Positions 35,437-46,925 of a stretch of 64,000 nucleotides of DNA are shown here, piece by piece. Made by a program: the position numbers and the translations under genes. Each line of letters begins with the position of its first letter. Within the stretch, counting starts at the first letter, position 1. The stretch is taken from the NCBI GenBank assembly GCA_963930645.1, contig OZ005654.1, positions 266,405,700 to 266,469,699 on the forward strand, read 5' to 3'. The notes below the pieces were generated by a model. It did no database searches, was not told the origin of the DNA, and saw nothing but the letters and a program-made list of their open reading frames with translations. This DNA comes from Salticus scenicus. Lineage: Eukaryota > Arthropoda > Arachnida > Araneae > Salticidae.

Positions 35437-35705
35437 TGTGGTGTATTTCGTCATTGTATTCCTGATTCAATCTATTGGACCTTTGGTAAGTGACGTCACG
35501 TCCAATCAATGATCTGTTCATTCCTCTTTACTTTATCTCTGCTAGAACAGATCAGTCTTAAAAATGTAGTCGTTTATGTTACTTGTGTATTTCATCTGTA
35601 ATTGTCATAGTCATCTATTAAATTTTATGTGTTTAAAATGAAACGCCTCGTCATATCCTAGTTATGGCTTAATCATAAATCTTCTCCTGCCCATAAAATA
35701 CTATA
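35437..35705 (+). repeat. 3' LTR
   Basis: 269 bp, 267 identical to the 5' LTR. It is followed by the aaatc duplication and then by copy B sequence. Confidence 0.95.
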
Positions 35706-35710
35706 AAATC

Positions 35711-36200
35711 AACTTAAATGTTCAATTGATGTTGAAAAGTGATTTTGCTATAATCGAAGTTATTAAATACTGGTTTTAATTATTTAATTATTAAATGGTA
35801 TTAACAATAAAACTATCGCTATTTGTGTTTTCTAAAGAACTGTTTAATTGGAGAAATTAATTTTAATTTTACTGATTATAGAAAGCGCGAAAAAACCGTA
35901 ATATCTTCTTCATTTATAATATAATATTAAACAATTTAAAAAAATTAAAAAATTACAAATTCGTTAACATAATATGCTGTAATAACATTTTTGCATATTA
36001 AATTTTTAATGAAGTATTATTTACATAACTTTGTAAAAATTAGTGGAATAAGGAATCATATTTATATGTTTTTAATATCTGGATTGAATTTATATAAACC
36101 TCATGATTGTTTTCCATATTGGAGAAGACATTGCATGTTGTTTAGGTTTTGATATTTTTAAATAACTTTCATTTTTCTTAAAATTAAGCAAACTATATAC

Positions 36201-36232
<32 letters not shown>

Positions 36233-38094
36233 GTAAAAAATGTTATTTTGATTTTCATTTTTATAGACGCAGTTATTATTATTTTTTTTTTTTAATGCAG
36301 AGAACTATTGTTATTACTATTATTATTAAATTCACCATTTCTCTATTAAGAAACTGATATATTACAAATTAAATTGGAGATATTTTAAAGAATTTTACTT
36401 AATCACACACCGTAATAAGTTTTCTGTGGGCACTTTCCCAAAAGTTTAATTTGAATATACTTGCCAACATACTAATTAATATTCCGCAGCATTGTAAATC
36501 TCACCTTCTTTTTCACACCGGTAACTTTTTTTGAGTATTTTTCTTCTTATTTAATCGTAATTGTATATGTAGAATATTACTCAAAAAATGTATTGGTGTG
36601 AAAAAAAAAAGGGCGGGATTAAAAACACTACGGAATATTAATCAGGATGTTGGCAAGTATGATTTGAATGACAGCTTCGAAAGTTTTGTGTTATAATTTT
36701 CAAAACCTAAATATTTCAGTATTTGATACTATCTCAAGAACAAACAAACAAACAAAAATGTATTGATTTTTACAATACTTATATAGTTTAATTGCAACAA
36801 ACCTATAACAAATATTAAAATTCAAGACAATAATAATAATAATTACGGTTATTTTATATGTAATATGAGCCAAATACTTTTAAGAAATATGGATATAAAT
36901 CATTTAGGAATGTTCTTTATTATTTGTCATCTTTATCTCAAGATTTTGTTAAATATTATTTTTTAATTGTATGATACACCTATTAATTTTTTAAAACGAA
37001 TTAAAAATCTAAAAAAATACGATTATATATTTACATATACATATTTAAATTTAATACTTTTCTTTTATAAGAAATTTAAGCCTTTTAAATTATTCTTTTG
37101 AACTTGAAATTAAAAAAAAAAAATAATAATCATTATTATTAAGGAGCCAATTAGATGTTATTTGAGAAAATATTTACTGAATTTATAATTCGATTTTTAG
37201 ATTTATTATAATTGTTAAATATTTTATTATTATAAAATTAATGTTTCTAAAATTTAATTATTTCAAAACATACTCCTTTTGTATGATTTATTTTCAACCT
37301 TGATTCTCTATCAAAAAACAAATTAACCGAACCGTATGATTTTGACAGAATTTAAATTAAAATATTTCTGATAAGATCAAAGAAAAAAAAAAAAAAAGAA
37401 AACCCATGATTCGCTTATCATATTTGCACAGTTTATTAAAGAAATAATTGAATTTCTTACCATGTTCCCTTAAACTGATTTCAAATGCTCAAAGATATGT
37501 CATACTTTCTGCTAGAATAAAGTACAAGAAGAAAAAATCAGGGAGGTGAAAGAGATTAAAGAGCCTAAGGTAGGAAACAATGAATATTGTTATGAAAGGA
37601 AATGAATGAATCTATATTTTTTAAATAAATCTACTTGAGATTTCCTATGAAAGCATAATAACTTTATTTTTCGTTGATAGAACAGATTTTTCTTTTAGAA
37701 CATCGCCTTTAGGCAGTTAAAATAGTGTTTTTGATAGCTTTACTGAATTTTTTGATGAATAGAATTCTTTCATCTATGAACACGTTTTCATGTGAAGTGT
37801 GTTGCAAAATATATTAAAACATAAGATATGTGTATTCTTTAGAAAATATATTTTTTAATAATTTTATATTATAATTAAAAATGTATTTTTAAAATTTTAT
37901 ATTTAATGTTATTGACAGTTGCGGTAACTTGAAAAGAACTATCTTTAAAAGTTTCTTGTTGATTATGATTATTTCTCTTTAGTTATAATCGATTTTTAAT
38001 TTTAAAACTGGTTGACAATTTCATTCTTTTTTTCAAAATACAATAAAAATTTTAACTATTATTTTGCTACCTATTTTGAATAATCTATACATAC
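35711..38094. repeat. Copy B, segments 4 and 5
   Basis: Collinear with 6,697-6,729, 7,096-7,957 and 10,255-11,110. It contains the MITE at 36,457-36,660. 36,790-37,200 is AT-rich with no clear partner in copy A, whose equivalent place is taken by the Penelope element. No gene. Confidence 0.7.
36457..36660. mobile_element. 204-bp MITE with ATACTTGCC ends
   Basis: The left end ATACTTGCCAACAT and right end ATGTTGGCAAGTAT are inverses, with a further inner pair 'aatattccg/cggaatatt'. ATTTGAAT flanks it at 36,449-36,456 and 36,662-36,669. Copy A at about 7,813 has a single 'aatttcaatgacag'. The interior 'ggtgtgaaaaa-gggcgggattaaaaac' also occurs in the MITE at 52,381-52,523. Confidence 0.85.
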
Positions 38095-39013
38095 AATAAA
38101 ATAAGATGTTTATGTGTGTGTGTGTCATTGTGTATGTATATCTAGAGCTTTTTAGGAAAACGGCTGATCGCAGAGCTACACACATTTGCATGGAGGTTCG
38201 TAATGCACCTCGAGCCCGATTTTCGATTTTTTTTATTAGTTTTCTTTTAATTACTTAAAATGTGAAAATAATAACCTTCTAATTTCTGATAATTTAGCCA
38301 TTGTAATTTTATCCATAATTTAATTGTTGCCAATTTCTTTTGACAGAAAAAAAAGGTACACTCTTAAAATGAGGAAAATGAACTAGAAATATCAGTCGTA
38401 TCTTTATAAATAAGGTACCAAATGAAAGGGGCAATTTTTATAAATCCGACGGATTAAACAGATTATCGATCGGACAATTAGATTTTTTAAAATTAACTAA
38501 AGTATGAATTTTAGGTGGCAACAGCAGAAGATTGTTCCAATTTCATCAATTTTCGTTAATAAACAAAAAAATGTTACTTTTTTTTTTTTTTTTTTTTTTT
38601 TGGCAAACTAAATTTTATTCTAACTTCGAAAATATTTATGTGATACGATATATTAAGAATTTGGGTATTAAAGGCTTTTTTTTTTTTAATATATTATTTT
38701 AACTCTATGAACCATATTTATATTTTATTAGTTTCATTAATATAAAAGGGGTACTTAAATTTTTTCGATACTACCTATTTAAAACTGTTATCTAATAAGC
38801 ACCTAAATGGAAGCCCATTGATAAACCAATGTCGCAGGTAATAGGGACAGGCGTCCGAGTTTTAGCGAATGACCAAATCGCTGCCTAAAACAGTAGGGAT
38901 CTGAAGATTTTGAGCAATTTCAATATTTTGTTTCATTTTATTTTTATAAAGCTATATAGAAAAGAGTTTACTTTAAATTTAGTGACAAACGAAGCGGACA
39001 AAATCGGCTAGTA
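38095..39013 (-). mobile_element. Dispersed repeat with an 'actagc...cttcg' start, inserted in copy B
   Basis: Copy A (about 11,112) runs straight through 'ataataagtc', while copy B has about 920 extra bases between 38,095 and 39,013. On the minus strand the element starts actagccgattttgtccgct and ends in a TG microsatellite (38,117-38,140). It shares blocks with 53,690-55,010 (gtaccaaat-aaaggg; ttaaacag-tta) and the start with 48,728. It has no frame. T-runs lie at 38,578-38,600. Confidence 0.65.
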
Positions 39014-39628
39014 AATATAATAAGACTTTTAACTAGTATTTGTTACTGATTTTGTTACGTTTTTAAAGAATAGTTTCCCAATAGGATCTTTGAAAAAAGT
39101 AATATTATAAAAATCATTATTTTAAAGTAAAGATTATTGAAATAAATTTTCTAATAGGGAATTAATCTATTAATCTATTATGCTATTATACCACTATATT
39201 CAAAATTCCATCGAAATTTGTATATCTTGCTTCAAATAAATGTAGATATTTAGCACTAAATTTTATTGCTTTTTAATAACTGTTAGTTCTAATCTTAAAC
39301 TAATAGATTTTTTTTTTTTTTAAAGAAAAAATACAGTTTATCAGAAACTAAAGTAGTATATATTATAGGAAAATTATTTTTTTCATTTATTTTTATCACA
39401 TTATTTGCAATTAATGTACTGTGAATATTGCTATATTTTATGTTATAGGACTATTACTAAACACTTGTTTTTGCTTTAAGGCTAGCTATACATTTGTCAG
39501 TAAAAATAATAGTTTCTTACTATTATGTTATTATTGTTTATTTTTTCTAGAAGATTACAATTTTCTTCAGAAGTATACATATTTTAATAAAACTTCTAAC
39601 TGTATTTGGCAGTTTTCGCCAACCGGTT
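39014..39628. repeat. Copy B, segment 5 (end)
   Basis: Collinear with 11,115-11,605. It ends at the target site of the 8.8-kb element. The 70-codon frame at 39,421-39,633 is not credible. Confidence 0.7.
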
Positions 39629-39661
39629 CATAGTGCGACGGATTGCAAATTTAGCGGGTCA
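39629..39661 (+). repeat. Left TIR of the 8.8-kb element
   Basis: The terminal heptamer is CATAGTG. It matches the right TIR except at positions 3, 23 and 31. The inner part ends in 'tagcggg'. Confidence 0.85.
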
Positions 39662-40220
39662 AAATTATACATAGAAATATAATTAATTTAATTATATGTT
39701 TTATTAATATTAATAATATTATTTACTATTTACTATTATTATTATTATACATTACTTGTTGGTTTCCGTCGAAATTTGAGAGCTTATAAGGTTAAAAAGT
39801 GCAACTGAAATCCTCTTATAGCACGCCAGCTGAGAACCATTCTTTTAAGCCAAATCCTTTAAATGAAACTTAAAGTGGGTGTGTTGGTTTTTTATGGAAT
39901 TCTAGCTCTATGACAGAATTCATCGCAGTCACTCTTTTGAATATAATTATAGCATGCTTTGTATTATTCAGTCGAAGAATAATAAGTTGAACATTTATAA
40001 AATATTTATTTTACAAAATCTGATGTGTAACAACCATATGAATTCTATTACACTCTATTAAGCATACTGTAAACCAGGGGCGAAAGTATTAAATATGTTA
40101 AAACTGCTACTTACATGCAGATTTAGTAGCGAGCGGAGACTTTATACTGATATATTATATAGTTATTATTCAAAATGTTTATTTAACTAAGTTCGGAAAA
40201 AGTAATGCTCCGTCATCTGC
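39662..40220. other. Interior of the 8.8-kb element, left end
   Basis: AT-rich with ATT microsatellite-like stretches (39,690-39,750). 'gcacgccagctgagaaccattc' near 39,820 looks like the end of another repeat. No frame. Confidence 0.4.
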
Positions 40221-40330
40221 ACCATCTGCAGTGGTCGGTGATGCTGGAGCGAAGTGAGGTTTTCCTCAATCTTTTAATTTCTCATCCAGTAGGTGGCATT
40301 ACAGTCAGTATAAGACAGCTTTTGATTTGT
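40220..40330. repeat. Inverted partner of 43,700-43,825
   Basis: 'cagtggtcggtga', then 'gcgaagtga', then 'ccagtaggtggc' reappear inverted at 43,700-43,825 ('gccacctactgg', 'tcactttgctcg', 'tcactgaccactg'). The 3.3 kb between them includes the large palindrome and the SINE pair, so this may be one nested element. Confidence 0.6.
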
Positions 40331-41195
40331 TGTCATTGCAAAAATTGCTATTATTAACTGTTTTCACCATTGTACAAAGTAATGTATAATCAACCCTAAC
40401 AGCACACCTATTCATAGTACATATTGATGATGTCCCTTGGATGTACTTTCATCCATATGATATCCTGAGGATGTCTTGTTGATGAGATGTGCTGTTAGGA
40501 AAGGTTACTGTAATTTGCAATTTTTCTAGTTTCATTAAATTTAATATCAATATTATGAATGTTTTGGTATGTTTTATGTAAGGAGTTGGTGATTTTTCCG
40601 TATCTTATATTATTTTTATGTTTCTTAAGTCTGGTGTTTATCTTTCACTTGGATATTCGGATGTAGTAACTTTATTAATCGCTAGACTAATTAAACGGGA
40701 TTTTGTAGATACCTGTGGTCTTGGGAGGGGGGGGGGGAGAATCTTTATCTCTACGAATTATTTGATAGTTATTGGGGTTGGGTTTAACAGGTATATTTAC
40801 ATTGTATTATCTAGCTGTATTTCTGATTTTAATTGAAGCTTTTATCCAATAATTTGTAATGACAGATATTCCCCGCCCCCTCGAGACCACATGTATCTAC
40901 TAAATCCCATTTACATACCTAACAATTAAGAAGGTTACTGCATCAGAATATCCAAGCGAAATATTAACACCTGACATTAAAAGCATAAAAACGATATAAG
41001 ATACGGACAATTTTTCATTGCCCTAACAATAACATACCAAAACAGTAATATTGGTATTAAATTTAATGAAACTACACAAGTCGCAAATTACAAATTACAA
41101 ATAACCTTGACTACACATTCTTTAGTAAAATGGTTAAAAAAAAAAAATAGTTAATAATAACAATACCTATAATGACAATTGGTTGGAAGCTTGCT
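40318..41195. repeat. Large imperfect palindrome with arms of about 350-450 bp
   Basis: The left arm (about 40,318-40,775) and right arm (about 40,845-41,195) are inverted copies around a loop near 40,775-40,845. Matching blocks include 'cttggatattcggatgtagtaac' against its complement near 40,940-40,965, 'ccgtatcttat' and 'tttcattaaatttaat'. The left arm is longer because it carries a 105-bp insertion (40,395-40,499). The frame at 40,618-40,836 runs through the arm and a G-run (40,727-40,738) and is not called. Confidence 0.8.
40395..40499. mobile_element. 105-bp short inverted-repeat insertion in the palindrome's left arm
   Basis: Ends CCTAACAGCACA and TGTGCTGTTAGG are inverses. The right arm of the palindrome lacks it ('gtagtcaaggttat' complement at about 41,105-41,120). 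The interior repeats 'gatgtc'/'ggatgt' words. Class unknown. Confidence 0.6.
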
Positions 41196-42090
41196 TAGAT
41201 AGCGACCCTTTACTGAGAGATACGACAAGGTGTTCATACTTTTTGATTGGTGGAAAGCTCCCTTTGACCGCCCGAGGCGATTTCGCGCATCGCTACCATA
41301 GACATAAGGCAGGGAGAAATCGTGACTTTCAAAAATGCTTATAATTCATATTAATTAAATGTAATTAAAAAATTTTGAAGCAAATTTTCATGTTCCTAAA
41401 TGTTTTTCCTATTAATAGAAATAAAAATTTTCATTGATTTTCGTCAATTCTTTTCTAAATAAGTACTTTTCTTAAAACAGTTTCGTATTTGGCGATAACT
41501 TCAATAATTACACAGCCAACCTCTTTCGGAAAAAATCGCACTTTTAACGTGCGGCGTTCGGCTTTTTCCCCCTTCTTTTTAGAACAATTTTGAAAATAAA
41601 TTGTGCAAGTTAACATTAACTAATATACACTTATTATTATTTTATTTATTTATCTATTTATTTTTGTTTTACCTGATCTTATTAAAAATTATTTTGATTA
41701 ATATAACAAACATTTAGATATAAATACAATTAATAGAGTAAAGCATATTTTTGGAAATTTTAGTGTTAAAAATACATAACTAATAAATAAAAAAGCCTTT
41801 TAATTATTTAGTTTTTTTTTTTTTTTTTTAATTTCTTCAGGAGTATATAAATAAAGGCTAGTACATTCATTTAATGCATAAAGCTTAAACTCAATAGGTG
41901 CCTTATATTTTTCTTATATTTATTCAAAAATACGGAATATGAGGGGGAAAGAATAAGGTTAAAAGTATTAAAATGCATATTGTTCTCTTATTTATTAATT
42001 TAAAAACATAATTTTTTTTTTTATTTGTTTATCTATTTTATTTTATTTATTTATTTTTTATGGAGAATTCAAGGCATTAATAGAAGTAAA
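41196..42090. other. Interior of the 8.8-kb element, no gene
   Basis: 41,205-41,330 ('agagatacgacaagg', 'cgcgcatcgc') partly resembles the complement of 43,610-43,720. The remainder is AT-rich with TTTA repeats (41,640-41,665, 42,020-42,060). No frame. Confidence 0.4.
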
Positions 42091-42095
42091 TACCT

Positions 42096-42310
42096 CTATG
42101 ATGGCCAAGCGGAACTGCGGTCAAAGTTGGTAGATGGGAAGTGCCGGGTTCGATCAAAAAACGCGTTCATCGATCTAGCCGTTCGGAGTTTTCCTTAGTT
42201 CTCTCTAAAACTCGCGTAAATACGAACTAGATTCACTTAGAACCCCCCCCCCCCCCCACGGAGGGCATTTCTCCTGTAGGCCTAGGCCCCTAGAGTAGTC
42301 AATCAGTCTT
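42096..42310 (+). mobile_element. tRNA-derived SINE, plus-strand copy
   Basis: The A-box TGGCCAAGCGG (42,102-42,112) and B-box GGTTCGATC (42,147-42,155) are about 35 bp apart. The downstream body contains 'gttcggagttttcc' and 'cgcgtaaatacgaactaga', then a C-run (42,243-42,258). The A-box form fits a Leu/Ser-type tRNA origin. It is not a tRNA gene because no acceptor stem closes. Confidence 0.7.
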
Positions 42311-42484
42311 AAGCCATACAACCAATCAACTATTCTTTATGAGATCAACATATGTTAGAATTTTATGTTGTAAAGTTATAAGTGCTAATTTCTTTATTTT
42401 CTTTATTTGTTTATTAATTAATTAATTAATTAATTTTTTAGTGTCATATTTCTTTTTATCACATACGTTATTTTTTTTTTCTCT

Positions 42485-42520
<36 letters not shown>

Positions 42521-42550
42521 TATCATACTTTATTCAAAGGTACAAAATAC

Positions 42551-42602
<52 letters not shown>

Positions 42603-42884
42603 GTATTACATTTGAAGAAAAATAAACTTTTGACATGAACAATAAGGATGTATAAAACTTTTAAAGTTAATAAATATTTTTACAAATATTAATATTATCA
42701 ATGATTATGCATTTAACTATAAAATATTGATATGTTTTTAAGCATTAAACTAATTCAATTTTCCTAAACTGAATTATTTTAAGAAAAACATGTTGGTGGT
42801 AATGTGCCAGTTGCCTACAAAAGAAAGGCCGAGGTATGGGTTGAATAACTTAAGTAAGGGGTGGTCTTTTTAAGGTGTTCTAGC
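42311..42884. other. Low-complexity spacer between the two SINE copies
   Basis: It contains TTAA repeats (42,412-42,436), T-runs (42,470-42,520) and (TA)n (42,554-42,602). A 65-codon frame across these is an artefact. No gene. Confidence 0.6.
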
Positions 42885-43010
42885 CCATATTTACGCTTGT
42901 TTCGGAGAAAACTGCAGATAATTTCGGAAAGTTAGCCCGATGAGCGCTACCTGGTATCGAACCTGATATCTCCCGTCTACCAGCTTTGAGAGCAAAGTTC
43001 ATTTTACAGG
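42885..43010 (-). mobile_element. tRNA-derived SINE, inverted copy of the same family
   Basis: On the minus strand 'ggtagacgggagatatcaggttcgatacc' (B-box at 42,953-42,963) aligns with the 42,130-42,155 region of the plus copy. The shared body 'tttctccg-aa' and 'gcgtaaatatg' follows. The two copies lie head-to-head about 0.6 kb apart inside the 8.8-kb element. Confidence 0.65.
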
Positions 43011-43640
43011 CTCAAAAACATTTGACCCCCTGAAAAACCTTTTATAAACCAACTAAAACAATTTTTAAACATTTAATGTGCTGAGAATGTATATATTTGT
43101 AAGTTATTGCAATAAATAAAATTAATCATAAAGCTAAACGGTCATCTCTCAAATGAATATATCAAATCAAGTTAACTGTTAAATCATCAATTTTTTACAA
43201 ATTAATCTTAATATCGATGAACTTTCTTACCAGTAACTACAAGGACAAATTTGATAAAATAAATTATTTTTTAAATAAATAAAAATAATTTTATTATTAT
43301 TATTTTTTTTATTATCAGTTTGTATAAATATATATTTTTAGACTACAGTTGCATAGTATATTTTTAAAAACTAATAACGAGTATTAAACGAGTATTAAAA
43401 TTCAGAATTTTTGATATGCAGTATGATAAGATGGTGTAAATTATTTCTATGAATATAGAAATGTAATATAAATTTAAATAATAATTATAATAATAATAAA
43501 ACGAATGTAACGTAAAGCATAATGTATCTTAGTTTGATTGCAAAGAAAAAATTTTTTGCTTTTCTTTAGAGAATATCTTTAAAAACTTACACCGATAAAT
43601 CACCAAAATGCGCGATCAGCGCCAAGCATTGTAAAAGGTT
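43011..43640. other. AT-rich interior, no gene
   Basis: Only AT-rich, weakly repetitive sequence (TTATTA at 43,291-43,316). No frame or recognisable element. Confidence 0.4.
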
Positions 43641-43860
43641 ACTGTAGCAAGAGGGATTCTGGACAAGCGTTTGTCCACTGAGCATGCGTACTAAGTACCT
43701 GTCGTATCTCTGAGATTATCCAGGGTTTCTAGCTTAGACTGTCTGTCACGCCACCTACTGGAGATAGAAAAAAACATCACTTTGCTCGAATGTCACTGAC
43801 CACTGAGGAGAGTGCTGAGAATGGTGGTGTTCCCCTCGCAAAAGCGGATACACGAACTTC
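43640..43860. repeat. Right partner of the inverted pair with 40,220-40,330
   Basis: It contains 'gtcgtatctctgagattatcc' and 'gccacctactggaga', inverse to motifs near 41,225 and 40,290. A candidate terminal repeat of a nested element. Confidence 0.55.
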
Positions 43861-45180
43861 ACACATGAAACTACAAATTAAGGTTTGCACATTAGTTAAG
43901 TTATGCTTCAATTAAAATTTTTAAAAAAGTGTTTATTCATACCAATAATAAATTATATTTAGGGAGTTCTTAATACATTATAAGACAAATTAAAGCGTTA
44001 GAATAAAAATTATAATAAAAACTAAATAATTTATCATAAAATTTAGAGGCGGCAAAATTTAAAAAAAAATCAGAATTCAGGTGTAGTACATATGACCAAT
44101 GTGTGTTGGTGCGTGAACACATCATTAGGTGTCGAGTTGTCCAACAACTCGCATTACTCTGTGCGGAATTCGACACAGTATCAAAGTTTGTCACACTGGT
44201 GTCATTCTCCTCTGTGATATTTATTTATACATATATACAGAGATACGATAACAAAATTATATCATTTTCAACTGTCAATCTACTGAAAGTGTGTTGATGT
44301 GTCGACACACCAACGTAGTGTATCAACACAGTAAAATGTATTGAAATGTTTGTCATTAAGATGTAGCCCCTAAAAAATCTCTTCCCTGTTTTTTTTTTTT
44401 TTTTTTTTGAGGGGGGGGGGGGGGAGATAAAGAGTGATCAGAAACGAAAATGGTTGACCTAAGTAATCATCACCATTACCAACTTCCCTGAGGTAATCAA
44501 CTAATAAGTATGTGGTAAAGGCATCTAAAGACTTTATATAGGATATTAAAAAAATAAATAAATAAAATAAAAAGTAAAGGTAGAGCTATTTTTTGAAACA
44601 CCCTTTTGAGAAATATATAAAAACTGATCTAAATAATTAAAAACATATCAATTTTCATCTGCTAATAAATTAATTCATACAAAAAGATATTTAAACAGAG
44701 CTTTACGCGTCAAAATGAATGAAAATAAACCTTTTTTGTTAGATGTCAATGATGGCACCCCACTCAATTTTATCAAAACTTCACAAACACATTTGTACAC
44801 TGGAGATAAACTAATACATATGAAAGGATATTTAAAAGGTAGATAAAATGGTGATTTTTGAAAAATTTTGTTGAACCATTTTATTTATTTATTTATTTTA
44901 TTTTATTTATTTATTATTATTATTATTTTTTTTTTCAGAAACCGAATGCAGCTTTAAAATTGGACAACGAGATTAGAACGCATAACAAAAAGCATCTGCG
45001 AGATGGTATATATGATGAATTTAAAGAAAATCGCTAAAATAGTTTTTGAGATATGAGCTTAAATAAAATGTGAACTGATTTACAGCTTTTAAATTTTTTA
45101 CAGGAATTTGGTAAACACATCTGTACACCTAAATTGTCTTCTTTATAATGTTATTTTGGTTTCACTGTTTTTGTTTTTAA
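43861..45180. other. Interior of the 8.8-kb element, short palindromes only
   Basis: Near 44,095-44,335 are several short palindromes built on GTGTCGA/CACAC words (for example 'gtgttgatgtgtcgacac'). 44,700-45,060 shares words with 52,600-53,300 ('aaaatcgctaaaatagttttgag' against 'aaatcgttagagccgttttgag'). T- and G-runs lie at 44,390-44,424. The overlapping 64- and 74-codon frames (43,970-44,297) are not credible genes. Confidence 0.4.
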
Positions 45181-45204
45181 GATGTGGCCAAAAAAAAAAA
45201 AAAA

Positions 45205-45345
45205 AATCCACTTCCGCACACACATCCTTCCCCCACATGTGAATTGTGTTCAAAGAATCATATTTCGCAGATAAATCCCCACACGCATCCTTCCCCCACA
45301 TGTGAATTGTGTTCAAAGTATCATATTTCTCAAATAAATTTAGAA
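45205..45345. repeat. Two tandem units of about 66 bp
   Basis: 'catccttcccccacatgtga' followed by 'attgtgttcaaag' occurs twice (about 45,224 and 45,287). Both strands give short repetitive frames with no meaning as proteins. Confidence 0.8.
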
Positions 45346-45479
45346 CGACTTTACGACTTTTCTCTCTAAAACATTGAGGTAGGAAAATTAAAAAAAATGA
45401 AAATATGAAATTACATCTCATATAGAGATATTTAGAAACCACGTGTCATTGTAAAAAACACTAATGAAAATTACACTTT

Positions 45480-45760
45480 AAAACACGTAAAATTTTTCTT
45501 TTAAAAACACAAAAACAAATTTAATTAAAATCATTTAAAATTACAAAGAATCATGTTTTCAAAGCTTTCCGCCCTGCTTAGCAGAGCGTCATCAGGACAA
45601 TTTCAAGCCATGTTGGATTACAAGTGCAACAACTGAATTTTTTTAATTTAAAAAAGTTTTAATTAAATTTATGTTTTTAAAAGTGAAAATTGTACGGCTT
45701 TTAAATTGTAATTTTCATAAAAAATAATAATAATAATAATAATAATAACTCTTAATCGCT
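45480..45760 (-). other. Penelope-terminus-like sequence with a hammerhead core
   Basis: On the minus strand at about 45,595-45,560: CTGATGA, an 8-bp stem (CGCTCTGC/GCAGGGCG with one U-G), loop TAA, then GAAA. This is the hammerhead catalytic core with a complete helix II. Helices I and III are not convincing. The flanks are inverted AT-rich words ('aattacacttt...aaaagtg' near 45,468 and 45,680). No RT is nearby. Confidence 0.5.
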
Positions 45761-46800
45761 TATTTGAAAAAAAAATTGCAAAACTCTTGTCCAAGAAAAA
45801 ATATGTGCTCCCATAAGCAGGAGACAGAAAAACTAATATTGAATGATGATTATACAGCTAACAGCAAATCTATGTATCGAGCATGCTAGTCTTAGTGCTT
45901 GAGTGGCTTGTGGCGACTCAATTCAGGCTTAGTGCTACAATGGCTCAACACTTCACATAACTGGTGGATGTAAGCATACCGCAGCCACAGTGCACACTCT
46001 TAAACGGATAAGGAACTATATAAGCGCAGTTAATTACAAAATCCCGTATCATCAAGATTGTTAGGAATATATTAATTGCATCCCGTATCATCAAGACCTT
46101 AACAAGTTTATAATTTAATATTTTCAAACACAATATGGGGCAAATACTTTCTTTTGCCCAATTTTTCCTCTGTGTGTAAAGTTCACACCTTTGTATGAGT
46201 TCTACAGTATTGTGTATATTTTTTTGCACTGGAAACAAGGAAACTCTACTTTTATTTATTTTTTCCTTCTTTTTATATGTTTATTTAAAATGTTACTGTT
46301 CACAATTTTTTAATCTTCCGCATGTATATCTTATTTAGTATTGTATATTCAAAATATTATATATGCTTACAAAATTCGCGAAATTGTACCCGATGGAAAT
46401 TGTTTTGTGCATTATCATTATTTTTATATGGCTCCGAAAATAATCAACAAACTATATAGAATGATGGTATTTATTTTCTAAAAAATAATTTATAAAATAA
46501 TTTATAAATAAAAAAATTATTCATTTATTAAAAAATAATCTACAACAAGCAGGGGATTGAGAGAATCAAAGAATGCAAAAAGAAATTCATACGCAAAAAA
46601 TAATTGATCATGCATATAAACATAAAATAATCACTTTAGATTAAATTTATTTGTACTATTATAATAAAAATTCAAAACTAAACTAAATAAATAATGGGAA
46701 AACTAGTAATTGATCAAGATCTATGCAGTTTTCATCAGCAATCTCTCGAAAATTGTAATAATCTAACAGTTTGAATGTACTAATTGCACAGAAAACATTA
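45761..46800. other. Interior of the 8.8-kb element, no gene
   Basis: A short direct repeat 'atcccgtatcatcaaga' occurs at 46,041 and 46,080. A 97-codon minus frame (46,238-45,945) runs through it and matches nothing I know. The rest is AT-rich. Confidence 0.4.
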
Positions 46801-46804
46801 AAAA

Positions 46805-46925
46805 ATGCTAGCAGTAAAACTTCGTTTAAACGTATACAAAGTAGTAAAATGGTTAAAATGCTAACAGTAACATTTCATATAAACGTATACAAAACTGTAA
46901 AAAGGTTAAAATGCTAACAGGAACA
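46805..46925. repeat. Tandem repeat of about 54 bp, two units and a part
   Basis: 'gctaacagtaacatttc' / 'gctagcagtaaaacttc', then 'aaacgtatacaaa', then 'ggttaaaat' repeat twice, with a third start at 46,911. Confidence 0.75.

Larger units (their letters stand above)
30598..35705 (+). mobile_element. Ty3/gypsy LTR retrotransposon, full length 5,108 bp
   Basis: Two 269-bp LTRs flank PBS, gag, protease, RT, RNase H, integrase and a polypurine tract in the Ty3/gypsy order. The 5-bp sequence aaatc is duplicated at 30,593-30,597 and 35,706-35,710. Copy A reads 'tctacgaaacctacttcaat' at about 6,692, the empty site. The LTRs differ at only two positions, but the coding region has several frameshifts and stops. 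No env frame was seen. Confidence 0.95.

Noticed and set aside
42441..42638. 65-codon frame
   Set aside because: A translation of poly-T and (TA)n tracts.
43970..44297. Overlapping frames on both strands around a cluster of GTGTCGA palindromes
   Set aside because: Short, without homology; they reflect palindromic DNA, not coding.
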